NCBI RefSeq assembly: GCF_014638745.1
Contig: NZ_BMFO01000001.1
Location: 752,263-816,262, forward strand
Source: Arenimonas maotaiensis
GTDB lineage: Bacteria; Pseudomonadota; Gammaproteobacteria; Xanthomonadales; Xanthomonadaceae
Length of the DNA stretch: 64,000 bases
Reading direction: 5' to 3'
Shown: positions 17,393-25,373 of the stretch, one piece after another
How the letters are laid out: each line of letters starts with the position of its first letter
Position numbering within the stretch: position 1 is the first letter of the stretch
Position numbers and translations under genes: made by a program
Notes under the pieces: generated by a model
The model's input: only the letters and a program-made list of their open reading frames with translations
Told to the model about the DNA's origin: nothing
Database searches by the model: none

Positions 17393-19134
17393 AGGTCGGG
17401 CCCGATGGCGAAGTGGATGCCGATGCCGGGCTTGGGCCCGTCGAAGCCGTAGGCCAGGTCGAAGCGCACCGGTCCGATCGGCGAGCGCCAGCGCGCGCCG
17501 GCGCCGATGCCGAGATGGGCGCTGGGCTTGCGGTCGAAGGCGTCGCCGACGTCGATGAAGCCGGCCACCGCCCACTCGGGATTCAGCCGATACTCGTATT
17601 CGGCGCTGGCCACCGCGAGATAGCGGCCGCCGAAGTTGTAGCTACCGATGTACTGGCCGATTTCCTTGTAGCCGTAGCCGCGCACGCTCTGGTCGCCGCC
17701 GGCGTAGTAGCGCAGCGACGGCGGGAACAGCGCGTAATCCGGCGTCCAGATCGCGCCCAGTTCGGCGCGCAGCAGCAAGCGGTTGCCGTTATCCAGGCCG
17801 AGCACGCGTTTGTGCTTGACGCCGGCCTGCACGAACGGCGACTTGGATTCGCTGAACTCGTAGCCGGTGCGCAGCTGGTAGTGCCAGGCGCGGCCGTCGC
17901 GCGGGTAGTTGGGATCGTCGCTGTCGCGCCAGACCGCATTGAACTCCGGATACAGCACCGAGGTGTACAGGTCGAACGGCACGTTCTGGTCGACGTCGGG
18001 AATGAATTCGTCGAAACGCTCGCGGCGGACGTTGACGCTGGCCAGCAGCTCCCACTTGCGGATCTGGCCGCTGCGGCTGAACACCGCCTCCAGATAGCGG
18101 CTGTTGGAACCGGTGTATTCCTCGTTGCGCGCGACCAGGCCGATGCCGTACCAGCCGTCCAGCCACTGGAAGGCCGGGATGCGGTACAGCGTGGTGAAAC
18201 TCTGCTCGTTCTGCGCCCAGGCGGCGTTGGCGTCCAGCTTGTGGCCGCGGCGGTTGATCCAGCGCCGCTCGACGCCGTACTCGACGCCGAAGCCGGTCTT
18301 GGTGCCGAAACGCGCGCTGGCGTGCTGGTTGGTGCGCTGGGCGCGGGTCAGGTTGACCAGGATCGGCACTTCGCCGTCCTGCTTGGCCGACAACTCCGGC
18401 ACGATCTGAATCGAGCTGAAGTAATCCAGCTTGCCGAGCGACTCCTGCAGGCGGTTGATCTGCGGCTGCGAATACGGCTTGCCGCGCTCGAAATCGACCA
18501 GCTTGTCGAGCAGGCCGGGCTCGAAGCCGTGGCCTTCGAAACGCACCGCGCCGTAGCGGTAACGCGGACCGCTGTCCCAGGCCAGGTCGATGTCGGCGGC
18601 GCCGGCGGCGCGGGTCACGCGCACCGCGTGCACGGTGTTGCGTTGGTCGAAATAGCCGCGGTCGAGCAGGGCTTGGCCGATGGCGGCCTTGTTGTCCTCG
18701 TAGATGCCGTGCACGAACGGCTGGCCCTCGGCTGGCTCGAAGCCCTCCAGCCAGAAGCCGATGAAGCGATCGCCGCCGGCCGCGCCGTCCATGCGCAGGT
18801 TGCGTTGGCGCACGGTCACCGGCGAACCGGGCGCCACGTCCAGCACCAGACGCACGGCCTCGCCCTCGCGTTCCAGCCGGCTGCTGACCTTAGCGCCGTA
18901 ATAGCCCAGCGGCTCCAGGCTATCTTCCACCTGCCGGTTGATGTTGCCGACGTAATAGGCCAAGCGCCCCTCGCTGATCTCGACCGCCTTGTCGCCAGCC
19001 TCTGGCAATGCGATGGCGGCGCGCACATGCGCCTCCAGCAGCGGATCGAGGCCGTTGATCCGCATCGGCAGCAATTGCGTGGCCTGCGCGGGAAAGGCGC
19101 AGAGTCCGAGCAGAAGGAGGATGAGCGGCCGCAT
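17389..19134 (-). CDS. tamA: Autotransporter assembly factor TamA
   Basis: A 581-residue outer-membrane protein of the BamA/Omp85 family. A signal peptide (about residues 1-18, ending FPAQA) is followed by three POTRA-like repeats up to about residue 250 and a C-terminal 16-strand barrel. The barrel includes the conserved LRYYAGGDQSVRGYGY motif (strand/loop 6 VRGY region) and ends in an aromatic-rich strand GIGIHFAIGPDL. It inserts a subset of outer-membrane proteins together with TamB. The ATG at 19134 gives a proper signal peptide; longer open sequence upstream does not. Overlap of four bases with tamB. Confidence 0.93.
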   Translation of the reverse strand: MRPLILLLLGLCAFPAQATQLLPMRINGLDPLLEAHVRAAIALPEAGDKAVEISEGRLAYYVGNINRQVEDSLEPLGYYGAKVSSRLEREGEAVRLVLDVAPGSPVTVRQRNLRMDGAAGGDRFIGFWLEGFEPAEGQPFVHGIYEDNKAAIGQALLDRGYFDQRNTVHAVRVTRAAGAADIDLAWDSGPRYRYGAVRFEGHGFEPGLLDKLVDFERGKPYSQPQINRLQESLGKLDYFSSIQIVPELSAKQDGEVPILVNLTRAQRTNQHASARFGTKTGFGVEYGVERRWINRRGHKLDANAAWAQNEQSFTTLYRIPAFQWLDGWYGIGLVARNEEYTGSNSRYLEAVFSRSGQIRKWELLASVNVRRERFDEFIPDVDQNVPFDLYTSVLYPEFNAVWRDSDDPNYPRDGRAWHYQLRTGYEFSESKSPFVQAGVKHKRVLGLDNGNRLLLRAELGAIWTPDYALFPPSLRYYAGGDQSVRGYGYKEIGQYIGSYNFGGRYLAVASAEYEYRLNPEWAVAGFIDVGDAFDRKPSAHLGIGAGARWRSPIGPVRFDLAYGFDGPKPGIGIHFAIGPDL

Positions 19135-19175
19135 ACCGCATTTTACGGGCCGTTGCGCGCCAACGGCAAGCGCGT

Positions 19176-19997
19176 TCACGGCCGGATCGGCGCGGGGTAC
19201 AGGCGGCCTTCCCGTTTCGGCCGGAAGCACGGCAGGCGCTGGAAAAAATCCGGGTGACCGTGTTCGGGATGCCAACCCGGCACGCCACTGAGCGGAATCG
19301 GGCGCAGTTCCTGCGGATCGTTCAGACACAAGCCGGCGCTCACATGCGCCGCCAACAACGCATCCAGCTGCGCCGCGTCCATCGGCGCCGGATGCGCAAT
19401 CACCAGCGCCTTGGCCACCAGGGCGATGGCCGGCGTCAACGCGTGTTCCATCAGCGCGTGACCGAACACCCAGCATTGCAACGCGCCGCGGCGCTCGGCC
19501 GCCTGCCAGCCACGGAACAGCGTCGGCCAGTCGTGCGCGTCCCAGGCCGACAGCAGGCGTTCATCATCCAGTCGGACAATCGCGCCGGCTTCGTCGAAAT
19601 GGGTCATCGCGCTTTGGCCGCGGGTGCGTCGGCTGGCGCCGACGCGCGCCAGATCTTCGACCTGGCGCCGGTTCAATGCGGCCTTCAGCGCCGGGAAGCG
19701 CATCCAGACGAAGGCATTGAACAGGTCGTGCCAATTGTCGCCGCGGGTCGCGATCAGGCCGTGGTCATGGATTCGGCGCTCGTAATGCAGGCCGTCATCG
19801 AGCGTTTCCTGCGCCGTGAAACGCAGGCGCACGCCGGCATCCGACAGCGGCGCCGACCATAGCGCGTTCAGGTCGTCGATGCCGGGCCAGTGCGGCTGGA
19901 CGCAGAGACCGCGTTGGGTCTCGGTCAATCCGTCGAAGGCCGGATGCGCGAACAGCGACGCCGGTACCTCGGCGCGTGCGGGCGCCCGATAACGCAT
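19176..19997 (-). CDS. DUF3025 family protein
   Basis: A 273-residue soluble protein with features of the DUF3025 family: GDNWHDLFNAFVWMRFPALK (about residues 86-105), followed by AALNRRQ, and TRGQSAMTHFDEAGAIV near 124. No signal peptide or membrane segment. The function of the family is unknown. It lies between an HAD phosphatase gene (seven bases upstream) and tamA (about 40 bases downstream), on the same strand. Conserved histidines and aspartates suggest a metal site, but that is inference. Confidence 0.85.
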   Translation of the reverse strand: MRYRAPARAEVPASLFAHPAFDGLTETQRGLCVQPHWPGIDDLNALWSAPLSDAGVRLRFTAQETLDDGLHYERRIHDHGLIATRGDNWHDLFNAFVWMRFPALKAALNRRQVEDLARVGASRRTRGQSAMTHFDEAGAIVRLDDERLLSAWDAHDWPTLFRGWQAAERRGALQCWVFGHALMEHALTPAIALVAKALVIAHPAPMDAAQLDALLAAHVSAGLCLNDPQELRPIPLSGVPGWHPEHGHPDFFQRLPCFRPKREGRLYPAPIRP

Positions 19998-20004
19998 GCG
20001 GCGC

Positions 20005-20727
20005 TCAGTGCCGGCGGGCGGCGTTCAGCGCCAGGGCCTGCACCGCCGCCGGAATCTCCGCCGGCGCGGCCACCGTGCGCATGCGCTCGGGATCGCCGAC
20101 GAAATCGTCGTGGTGCTCGAGCGCCCAAGTCAGCGGATACGGCATGTGCACGGCGGAACCGCCGATGTGCAGCACCGGCGCGATGTCCGAACGCAGGGAA
20201 TTGCCGACCATCAGGAACTGCTCCGGCGCCAGGCCGAACTCGGACAGCACGCGCCGGTAGGTGGCGGGATCCTTCTCGGACACGATCTCGATGCGGCCGA
20301 ACAGCTCCGACAGGCCGGACTTGGCGACCTTGCTTTCCTGATGGAACAGATCACCCTTGGTGATCAGCACCACCTGGTGCTCGCGGGCGACCTCGGCCAC
20401 CGCCGGCGCGATGCCGTCCAGCAGCTCGACCGGGTGCGACAGCACCTCCTTGCCCAGATTCATGATCTCGTGCAGGTGGCGGGCGCTGATGCGCTCGCCG
20501 GTCAAGGCGATGGCGGTCTCCAGCATCGACAGGGTCATGCCCTTGGCGCCGTAGCCGAACACCTTGATGTTGACGCGCTCGACCTCGAGCAGGCGATCGT
20601 GCACGTTGGCGTTGTCCAGGTCGAGGTAATGGCCGAGAATGCGCTCGAAGTGGGCATGCACCTCGCGGTAGAAGCCTTCGCTGTGCCAGAGCGTGTCGTC
20701 GGCGTCGAATCCCACCAGTTTCAGCAT
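20005..20727 (-). CDS. HAD-superfamily phosphatase
   Basis: A 240-residue cytoplasmic haloacid-dehalogenase-like hydrolase. Motif I is FDADDTLW (nucleophile and acid/base Asp near residues 8-10), motif II is LITKGD around 120, motif III Lys lies in SEKDPATYRR, and motif IV is MVGNSLRSDI. A helical cap of about 80 residues is inserted after motif I (subclass I). The substrate is unknown. Seven bases separate it from the DUF3025 gene. The catalytic class is secure, the physiological role is not. Confidence 0.85.
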   Translation of the reverse strand: MLKLVGFDADDTLWHSEGFYREVHAHFERILGHYLDLDNANVHDRLLEVERVNIKVFGYGAKGMTLSMLETAIALTGERISARHLHEIMNLGKEVLSHPVELLDGIAPAVAEVAREHQVVLITKGDLFHQESKVAKSGLSELFGRIEIVSEKDPATYRRVLSEFGLAPEQFLMVGNSLRSDIAPVLHIGGSAVHMPYPLTWALEHHDDFVGDPERMRTVAAPAEIPAAVQALALNAARRH

Positions 20728-20770
20728 GGCCTTGCCCTCGGTTCGTGTCGGCGTATTGTAGCGCGCCGGC

Positions 20771-21427
20771 TCAGCCCGGTTCGCGCCACAGGCGGGCGCC
20801 GAGGAAGATCAGCCGCAGCTGCTGCACGAAATGTTCGACCAGCTCGCGTTCGTCCTGCTGCCGGCCGGCCGGCAGGTCGAGGATGTCGGTGGCGGCGTTC
20901 AGCATGGTGCTGACCACCAGGCTGCAGATCAGCTCGATGGTCTGGCCGGACAGGCCGGGCACGGTGCCGAGCTCGCGCATGTCGTGCGCCATCTCGTGCA
21001 CGAAATGCTCCTCCTCGCGGCGGATGGCCTTGCGGATCACCGGCGAGCCGCCGCTGCGTTCGCCGACGATGAACGCGAACATCAGCCGGTTCTGCTCCAG
21101 GTAGCGCTTATAGACCAGCACCGAGTTGTGCAGCATGTCCTTGGGCGGAAAACCGCTGCGGCGCGCTTCGCGCAGCAACCGGCGCAGGGTCACGCCGCCC
21201 TCCTCCACCAGCGCCAGGCCGAGCTCGTCCATGTCCTTGAAATGGCGGTAGAACGAGGCCGGCACCACGCCGATCTCGCGGGTCACCTCGCGCAGGCTGA
21301 GCGAGGTGAAGCCCCGGCCCTGGCCGACCAGCGTCAGCGCCGCCTGCATCAACTGCTGGCGCGTGTGCTGCTTGCGGGCGTCGCGGCGGTTGCCGGACGC
21401 GGTGAGGGCGGGCGGATGGCTGGACAC
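20771..21427 (-). CDS. desT: TetR-family regulator of unsaturated fatty acid synthesis (DesT/FabR type)
   Basis: A 218-residue one-component repressor. The N-terminal helix-turn-helix covers about 12-60 (LSLREVTREIGVVPASFYRHFKDMDEL), with the long C-terminal ligand domain of the FabR/DesT branch (ERSGGSPVIRKAIRREEEHF). DesT in Pseudomonas senses the saturation of acyl-CoA and controls the divergent desCB genes. Here the divergent neighbours are an oxidoreductase and a desaturase, and a palindromic operator lies between. The GTG at 21427 is chosen because a good promoter -10 element (21453-21458) lies downstream of the longest possible start at 21463. FabR is the alternative name. Confidence 0.85.
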   Translation of the reverse strand: MSSHPPALTASGNRRDARKQHTRQQLMQAALTLVGQGRGFTSLSLREVTREIGVVPASFYRHFKDMDELGLALVEEGGVTLRRLLREARRSGFPPKDMLHNSVLVYKRYLEQNRLMFAFIVGERSGGSPVIRKAIRREEEHFVHEMAHDMRELGTVPGLSGQTIELICSLVVSTMLNAATDILDLPAGRQQDERELVEHFVQQLRLIFLGARLWREPG

Positions 21428-21443
21428 GTCGGCGTTCCCAAGG

Positions 21444-21450
21444 AGTGAAC
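21444..21450 (+). promoter_or_regulatory. Possible operator half-site in the desT leader
   Basis: AGTGAAC repeats the first seven bases of the main operator half-site about 60 bases away. It lies just downstream of the predicted desT -10 element, where a bound repressor would block its own gene. Only one half is clear; the partner (GTTCCCAA, 21434-21441) is degenerate. Confidence 0.3.
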
Positions 21451-21452
21451 CC

Positions 21453-21480
21453 AGTATAAACACCGCCGGCCCCGGCGCAA
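21453..21480 (-). promoter_or_regulatory. Putative desT promoter
   Basis: On the minus strand TTGCGC (21475-21480) and TATACT (21453-21458) lie 16 bases apart. Transcription would begin near 21446, about 20 bases before the GTG at 21427. It also shows that the longest possible start codon (21463) cannot be used from this transcript. Confidence 0.5.
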
Positions 21481-21507
21481 CGCGAAATTGACTTTCTCGG
21501 GTATTTT

Positions 21508-21525
21508 AGTGAACATGTGTTCACT
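21508..21525. promoter_or_regulatory. DesT/FabR-type operator palindrome
   Basis: AGTGAACA-TG-TGTTCACT: two perfect eight-base inverted half-sites around a two-base centre. It lies between the divergent regulator and desaturase genes and abuts a TATAAT -10 element (21526-21531) facing the desaturase pair. From memory it resembles DesT sites of Pseudomonas (AGTGAAC half-sites). A repressor bound here would cover the -35/-10 spacer of desCB. Confidence 0.75.
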
Positions 21526-21531
21526 TATAAT
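21526..21531 (+). promoter_or_regulatory. -10 element of the desCB promoter
   Basis: A perfect TATAAT directly after the operator. Upstream at the correct distance only an AT-rich TATTTT-like -35 (21502-21507, 18-base spacing) is present. The predicted transcription start, near 21538, is about six bases before the ATG at 21544, so the message would be nearly leaderless. Confidence 0.5.
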
Positions 21532-21543
21532 TCCCGCAACGAC

Positions 21544-22617
21544 ATGACTGCCTCCACCGCCGCATTCTGGCAAATCCCCTGGCTGAAGCCGCTGAACGAC
21601 GTCGAGGCCTGGAACCGCGTGCTGCAGCTCGCCAACCGGACCTGGTCGCTGACTGAAGTCCGCGCCCGCGTGCTATCGGTGGTGCGCGAGTGCGCCGATG
21701 CGGTCAGCCTGCACCTGAAGCCGAACGGCCGGTTCAAGGGCTTCGTGCCCGGCCAATACCTGAGCCTGACCCTGCCCTGCAACGGCGTGCTGAAATCACG
21801 CAGCTTCAGTCTTTCCAAGGCCCCCGCACGCGACGGCAGCCTGCGCCTGACCATCCGCATCAAGCACGACGGCAGCGTATCCAAGGCCGCCGCGGAACTG
21901 AAGGCCGGCGACGTGGTGACCATCGGCCAAGCCATGGGTGAGTTCACCCTGCCGGAACCGGAGCGCGGCGTGTTGCTGCTCTCGGCCGGCAGCGGCATCA
22001 CCCCGATGATGGCGATGCTGCAGGACTGGGCCGGCCGCGGCAAGCGTCCGGACGTGGTGCTGGTGCACAGCTGCCGGCATGCGTCCGACTGGATTTTCCG
22101 GGAAGAACTGCAAACACTCGTTCACCGATGGCCGGAACTGCGTGTACATAGCCGCTTCAGCGCCCGCGACGGCCGCCTGCACACCGACGACTTGGCGGCG
22201 CTGGTGCCGGATTACGCCGAACGCGACACCCTGCTGTGCGGGCCGGAAGGCTTCATGGCCGACATCGCCGGCCACTACCGCGCGCACGGCCTCTCGGCAC
22301 GCCTGAAACAGGAGCACTTCCAGGCCTTCAAGACCGAGATCCGCCCGGATGCGCCGGAATACCGCGTATTCGGCGCCGACGGCCAAGCCGCATTCACCGC
22401 CCGCAACGGCCAGAACCTGTTGGAGGCGGCCGAACGGCAGGGCCTGAACCCGGCGCACGGCTGCCGGCGCGGCATCTGCATGACCTGCACCTGCCGCAAG
22501 CTCGGCGGCACCGTACACAACCAATTGACCGACACCCTGTCCGGCGACGGCGACGAGTGGATCCAGCTCTGCGTCTCGACCCCGGTCAGCGACCTGCATC
22601 TGGAGATGACCCCGTGA
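21544..22617 (+). CDS. desC: Ferredoxin reductase of the acyl desaturase (DesC type)
   Basis: A 357-residue electron-transfer flavoprotein that would pass NAD(P)H electrons to the desaturase encoded next. Domains in order: FAD-binding barrel (about 35-135, with SRSFSLSKAP), NAD(P)-binding (about 140-250, with LLLSAGSGITPMMAM and LLCGPEGFM), and a C-terminal plant-type 2Fe-2S domain (about 270-357) with CRRGICMTCTCR and a final Cys in QLCVSTP. The ATG at 21544 has no Shine-Dalgarno sequence; an upstream GTG at 21517 lies inside the operator and ahead of the -10, so it is rejected. The desaturase start overlaps its stop by three bases. Confidence 0.9.
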   Translation: MTASTAAFWQIPWLKPLNDVEAWNRVLQLANRTWSLTEVRARVLSVVRECADAVSLHLKPNGRFKGFVPGQYLSLTLPCNGVLKSRSFSLSKAPARDGSLRLTIRIKHDGSVSKAAAELKAGDVVTIGQAMGEFTLPEPERGVLLLSAGSGITPMMAMLQDWAGRGKRPDVVLVHSCRHASDWIFREELQTLVHRWPELRVHSRFSARDGRLHTDDLAALVPDYAERDTLLCGPEGFMADIAGHYRAHGLSARLKQEHFQAFKTEIRPDAPEYRVFGADGQAAFTARNGQNLLEAAERQGLNPAHGCRRGICMTCTCRKLGGTVHNQLTDTLSGDGDEWIQLCVSTPVSDLHLEMTP

Positions 22618-23690
22618 ACCGACCCGACCTCAGCCCTGAACAGCTGGACGCCTTCCGCCAGGAGCTCGACCAACTGCGCGCCGACACCTTGGCCGACCTC
22701 GGCGAAACCGACGCGCGCTACATCCGCCGCGTGCGCGCCGCCGTGCAGGGCAGTGCCATCGCCGGCCGCGGCCTGCTGATGTTCGGTGTCGGTCCGGTCA
22801 GCTGGATCGCCGGCATCGCCGCGCTGGCGCACGCCAAGATCCTGGAGAACATGGAGCTCGGGCACAACATCCTGCACGGCCAGTACGACTGGATGAACGA
22901 CCCCAGCCTGCATTCGCGCACCTATTCCTGGGACATGGCCTGCGCGCCCGAGAACTGGCGCAAGGCGCACAACATCGAGCACCACAACCACACCAACATC
23001 CTGGGCAAGGACGAGGACTACGGCTACGGCATGTTCCGCCTCGACCCGAAGCAGCGCTGGAAGCCGTCCTACCTGATCCAGCCGCTGAGCTACCTGATGC
23101 TGGCCGCCAACTTCCAGTGGGGCATCGCCATCCAGGACCTGAAGCTGGGCCGCTGGCTGAAGGGCCGGGTCAGCACCCGGCGCATGCGCGTGCTGGCCAA
23201 GCCGTTCCTGAAGAAGGCCGGCTCGCAGGTGTTCAAGGACTACGTGCTGTTCCCGGCGCTGGCGTTCTGGCAGTTCCCGCGCGTGCTGCTCGGCAATCTG
23301 ATCGCCAACGGCATCCGCAACGTCTGGACCAACGCGGTGATCTTCTGCGGCCACTTCACCGCCGACGCCCAACTGTTCACCATCCGCGAGACCCGCGACG
23401 AATGCCGCGGCGGCTGGTATCTGCGGCAGATCTTGGGTTCCAGCAACCTGGAAGGCGGCCGCTGGTTCCACATGCTGACCGGCAACCTCAGCCACCAGAT
23501 CGAGCACCACCTGTTCCCGGACATGCCGGCGCGGCGCTACGCCGAAATCGCGCCGAAGGTGCGCGCGATCTGCGAAAAATACGGCGTGCATTACAACACC
23601 GGCGGCTTCTGGAAGCAGTACGGCAGCGTGATGTGGCGCATCCTGCGCCACGCCTTCCCGTCGAAGCGGCAGGCCGCACCGGCGGCCTGA
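22614..23690 (+). CDS. desB: Membrane acyl-CoA/acyl-lipid desaturase (DesB type)
   Basis: A 358-residue integral membrane di-iron desaturase that introduces a double bond (probably delta-9) into acyl chains. All three histidine boxes are present: HNILH (84-88), HNIEHH (119-124) and HQIEHH (294-299). Hydrophobic segments near 50-75, 155-172 and 208-235 fit the four-helix topology. The GTG start overlaps the desC stop (GTGA), so electron donor and desaturase are co-translated. Expression is expected to be controlled by the divergent TetR regulator. The substrate form (acyl-CoA or phospholipid) is inferred from DesB only. Confidence 0.93.
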   Translation: MNRPDLSPEQLDAFRQELDQLRADTLADLGETDARYIRRVRAAVQGSAIAGRGLLMFGVGPVSWIAGIAALAHAKILENMELGHNILHGQYDWMNDPSLHSRTYSWDMACAPENWRKAHNIEHHNHTNILGKDEDYGYGMFRLDPKQRWKPSYLIQPLSYLMLAANFQWGIAIQDLKLGRWLKGRVSTRRMRVLAKPFLKKAGSQVFKDYVLFPALAFWQFPRVLLGNLIANGIRNVWTNAVIFCGHFTADAQLFTIRETRDECRGGWYLRQILGSSNLEGGRWFHMLTGNLSHQIEHHLFPDMPARRYAEIAPKVRAICEKYGVHYNTGGFWKQYGSVMWRILRHAFPSKRQAAPAA

Positions 23691-23697
23691 GCCTCGC

Positions 23698-24465
23698 TCA
23701 GTCGCCCGGTTTGCGGTACAGGTGCACGAAGCGGTCGGTGCGGCCGCGGATGGCCGGATCGAAGGCGCTCAGGCTGCGGTCATCAGCCGGATTGCGCAGC
23801 ACCGGAATCGCCGCGGTCCATTCCAGGCCGTAGCGCCGCAATTCGGTGATGACGAACTTCTCCTCGATGCGGTGCAGGCTTTTGGTGTCCTGCGTGCCCG
23901 TGCCGTCCTTGGCCGAATGGTCGACCACCAGCAGATGCGCGCCGGGCTTGAGCGCGGCCACCAGCTGGCCGAGGAACACCCGGTCGTTGATGGCCGGCCA
24001 ACCGTGTTCGGGATCGGCGTAATACAGATCATGCAGCGACAGATTGATCAGCGCGCCGTCCAGACTGGCCGGCTCCAGGCCGAGGTCGTCGTTTGCAATC
24101 AACCGGTACTCCACGTTCGGCAACCGGCCGTCGGCCAGGCGCGTCTCGAACGAACGTTGCACGAAGCGCTCATATGGCGCGTTGTTGAGCAGCAGCACCT
24201 TGCCCTTCCTGCCGACCACGCCGGCCAGGATTTCGCTGTAATACCCGCCGCCGCCGAATACGTCGGCCACGGTCATGCCGCGCTCGAAACCGGCCAAGGC
24301 CAGCACCTGCTGCGGTTTCTCGCGCAGGTCGCGCTCGCGGTCGGCGGCGCTGCGCGCCGGATCATTCAACGCATCGGCGATGCGGCCATTGGCGCCGGCG
24401 GCCACCGGCTGGGACAGTGCCAGCAGCACGAGGGCGCCGGTCAGGAACGAAGAGACGTTGGGCAT
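23698..24465 (-). CDS. Exported SAM-methyltransferase-like protein
   Basis: A 255-residue protein combining a signal peptide with a Rossmann methyltransferase fold. Residues 1-23 (SSFLTGALVLLALSQPVAA) look like a cleavable signal. The mature part has an SAM motif I variant VADVFGGGGYYSEILAG (about 66-82), an acidic loop NLSLHDLYYAD near 147, and motif KPGAHLLVVDHSAKDG. Such proteins are annotated as methyltransferases, but SAM is not expected in the periplasm, so the fold may have another use. A GGAG sequence precedes the ATG. It is convergent with desB (7 bases between stops). Confidence 0.75.
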   Translation of the reverse strand: MPNVSSFLTGALVLLALSQPVAAGANGRIADALNDPARSAADRERDLREKPQQVLALAGFERGMTVADVFGGGGYYSEILAGVVGRKGKVLLLNNAPYERFVQRSFETRLADGRLPNVEYRLIANDDLGLEPASLDGALINLSLHDLYYADPEHGWPAINDRVFLGQLVAALKPGAHLLVVDHSAKDGTGTQDTKSLHRIEEKFVITELRRYGLEWTAAIPVLRNPADDRSLSAFDPAIRGRTDRFVHLYRKPGD

Positions 24466-24539
24466 GGCAGGACTCCGGAATTTCGCACAGCATACGGACA
24501 TCACGCCATGCCGGCATCTGCCGGAAGTCATTGGCCGGC

Positions 24540-25337
24540 TCAGAGCGACACGATGCCCTTCAGATAGCGCCGGGCGCGGCCGGAAACCGACACGCCCTCG
24601 GCGTCGAGCGCGCAATACAGCAGGCCGGTGCGGGCCGAGACCTGTTGGGCGGTAAGGTGCATCCGGCCCAGACGCGCGGCCCAGAACGGCATCAAGCCGG
24701 CATGAATGGAACCGGTCACCGGATCCTCGTAGCCGCCATTGGCCGGCCAGAAATAGCGCGAGACGAAATCGACGCCGTCGGCGTCGCCGGCCGCAGTCAC
24801 GCACACGTCGCGCGGCGCCACGCGGGTCAGCAAGGCGGCGTCGGGCCGCAATGCGCGCACCTGCGCGGCGCTTTCATACACTGCGATCCAGGCCTGCTCG
24901 TTGGCCCAGACTTCCGCCGGCGCAGCGCCCAGGCCGGCCAGCAGATCGGCCGGCGGGTCGGCCACCGGCTGCGGCGCGCGGTTCGGGAAACGCATGCCGA
25001 TCAGGCCGTCGCCGGATTCGGTGACGGTGATGTCGCCGACCGCCTTGGCATGGAACACCAACGGCTGCGCGCGCCCCAGCTCGTGCATCAGCACGAAGGC
25101 GCTGGCCAGCGTGGCATGGCCGCAGAACGGGATTTCGCTGATCGGCGAGAACCAGCGGATGTGGAAGCGACCGTCGGCCTGGTGAACCAGGAACGCGGTT
25201 TCCGACAGATTGTTCTCGGCCGCGATGGACTGCATCAGCGCGTCCGGCAGCCATTCCACCAAAGGCACCACCGCCGCCGGATTGCCGGTGAACGGCTTGT
25301 CGGCGAAGGCGTCGACGATGTACATCGCGTAGTTCAT
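24540..25337 (-). CDS. PhzF-family isomerase/epimerase-like protein
   Basis: A 265-residue protein of the PhzF/diaminopimelate-epimerase-like fold with two similar halves. Family residues are visible: the general-base Glu in AENNLSETAF (about 45), SEIPFCGHATLAS (about 67-79), and EDPVTGSIHAGL in the second half. PhzF itself isomerises a phenazine precursor; most chromosomal homologues have unknown substrates. No phenazine genes are seen. It stands alone between the exported methyltransferase-like gene and a secreted protein of unknown family. Confidence 0.88.
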   Translation of the reverse strand: MNYAMYIVDAFADKPFTGNPAAVVPLVEWLPDALMQSIAAENNLSETAFLVHQADGRFHIRWFSPISEIPFCGHATLASAFVLMHELGRAQPLVFHAKAVGDITVTESGDGLIGMRFPNRAPQPVADPPADLLAGLGAAPAEVWANEQAWIAVYESAAQVRALRPDAALLTRVAPRDVCVTAAGDADGVDFVSRYFWPANGGYEDPVTGSIHAGLMPFWAARLGRMHLTAQQVSARTGLLYCALDAEGVSVSGRARRYLKGIVSL

Positions 25338-25373
25338 GGTTCCCCCCGGAACGCGGCCGCCGCCGAAATCGGC

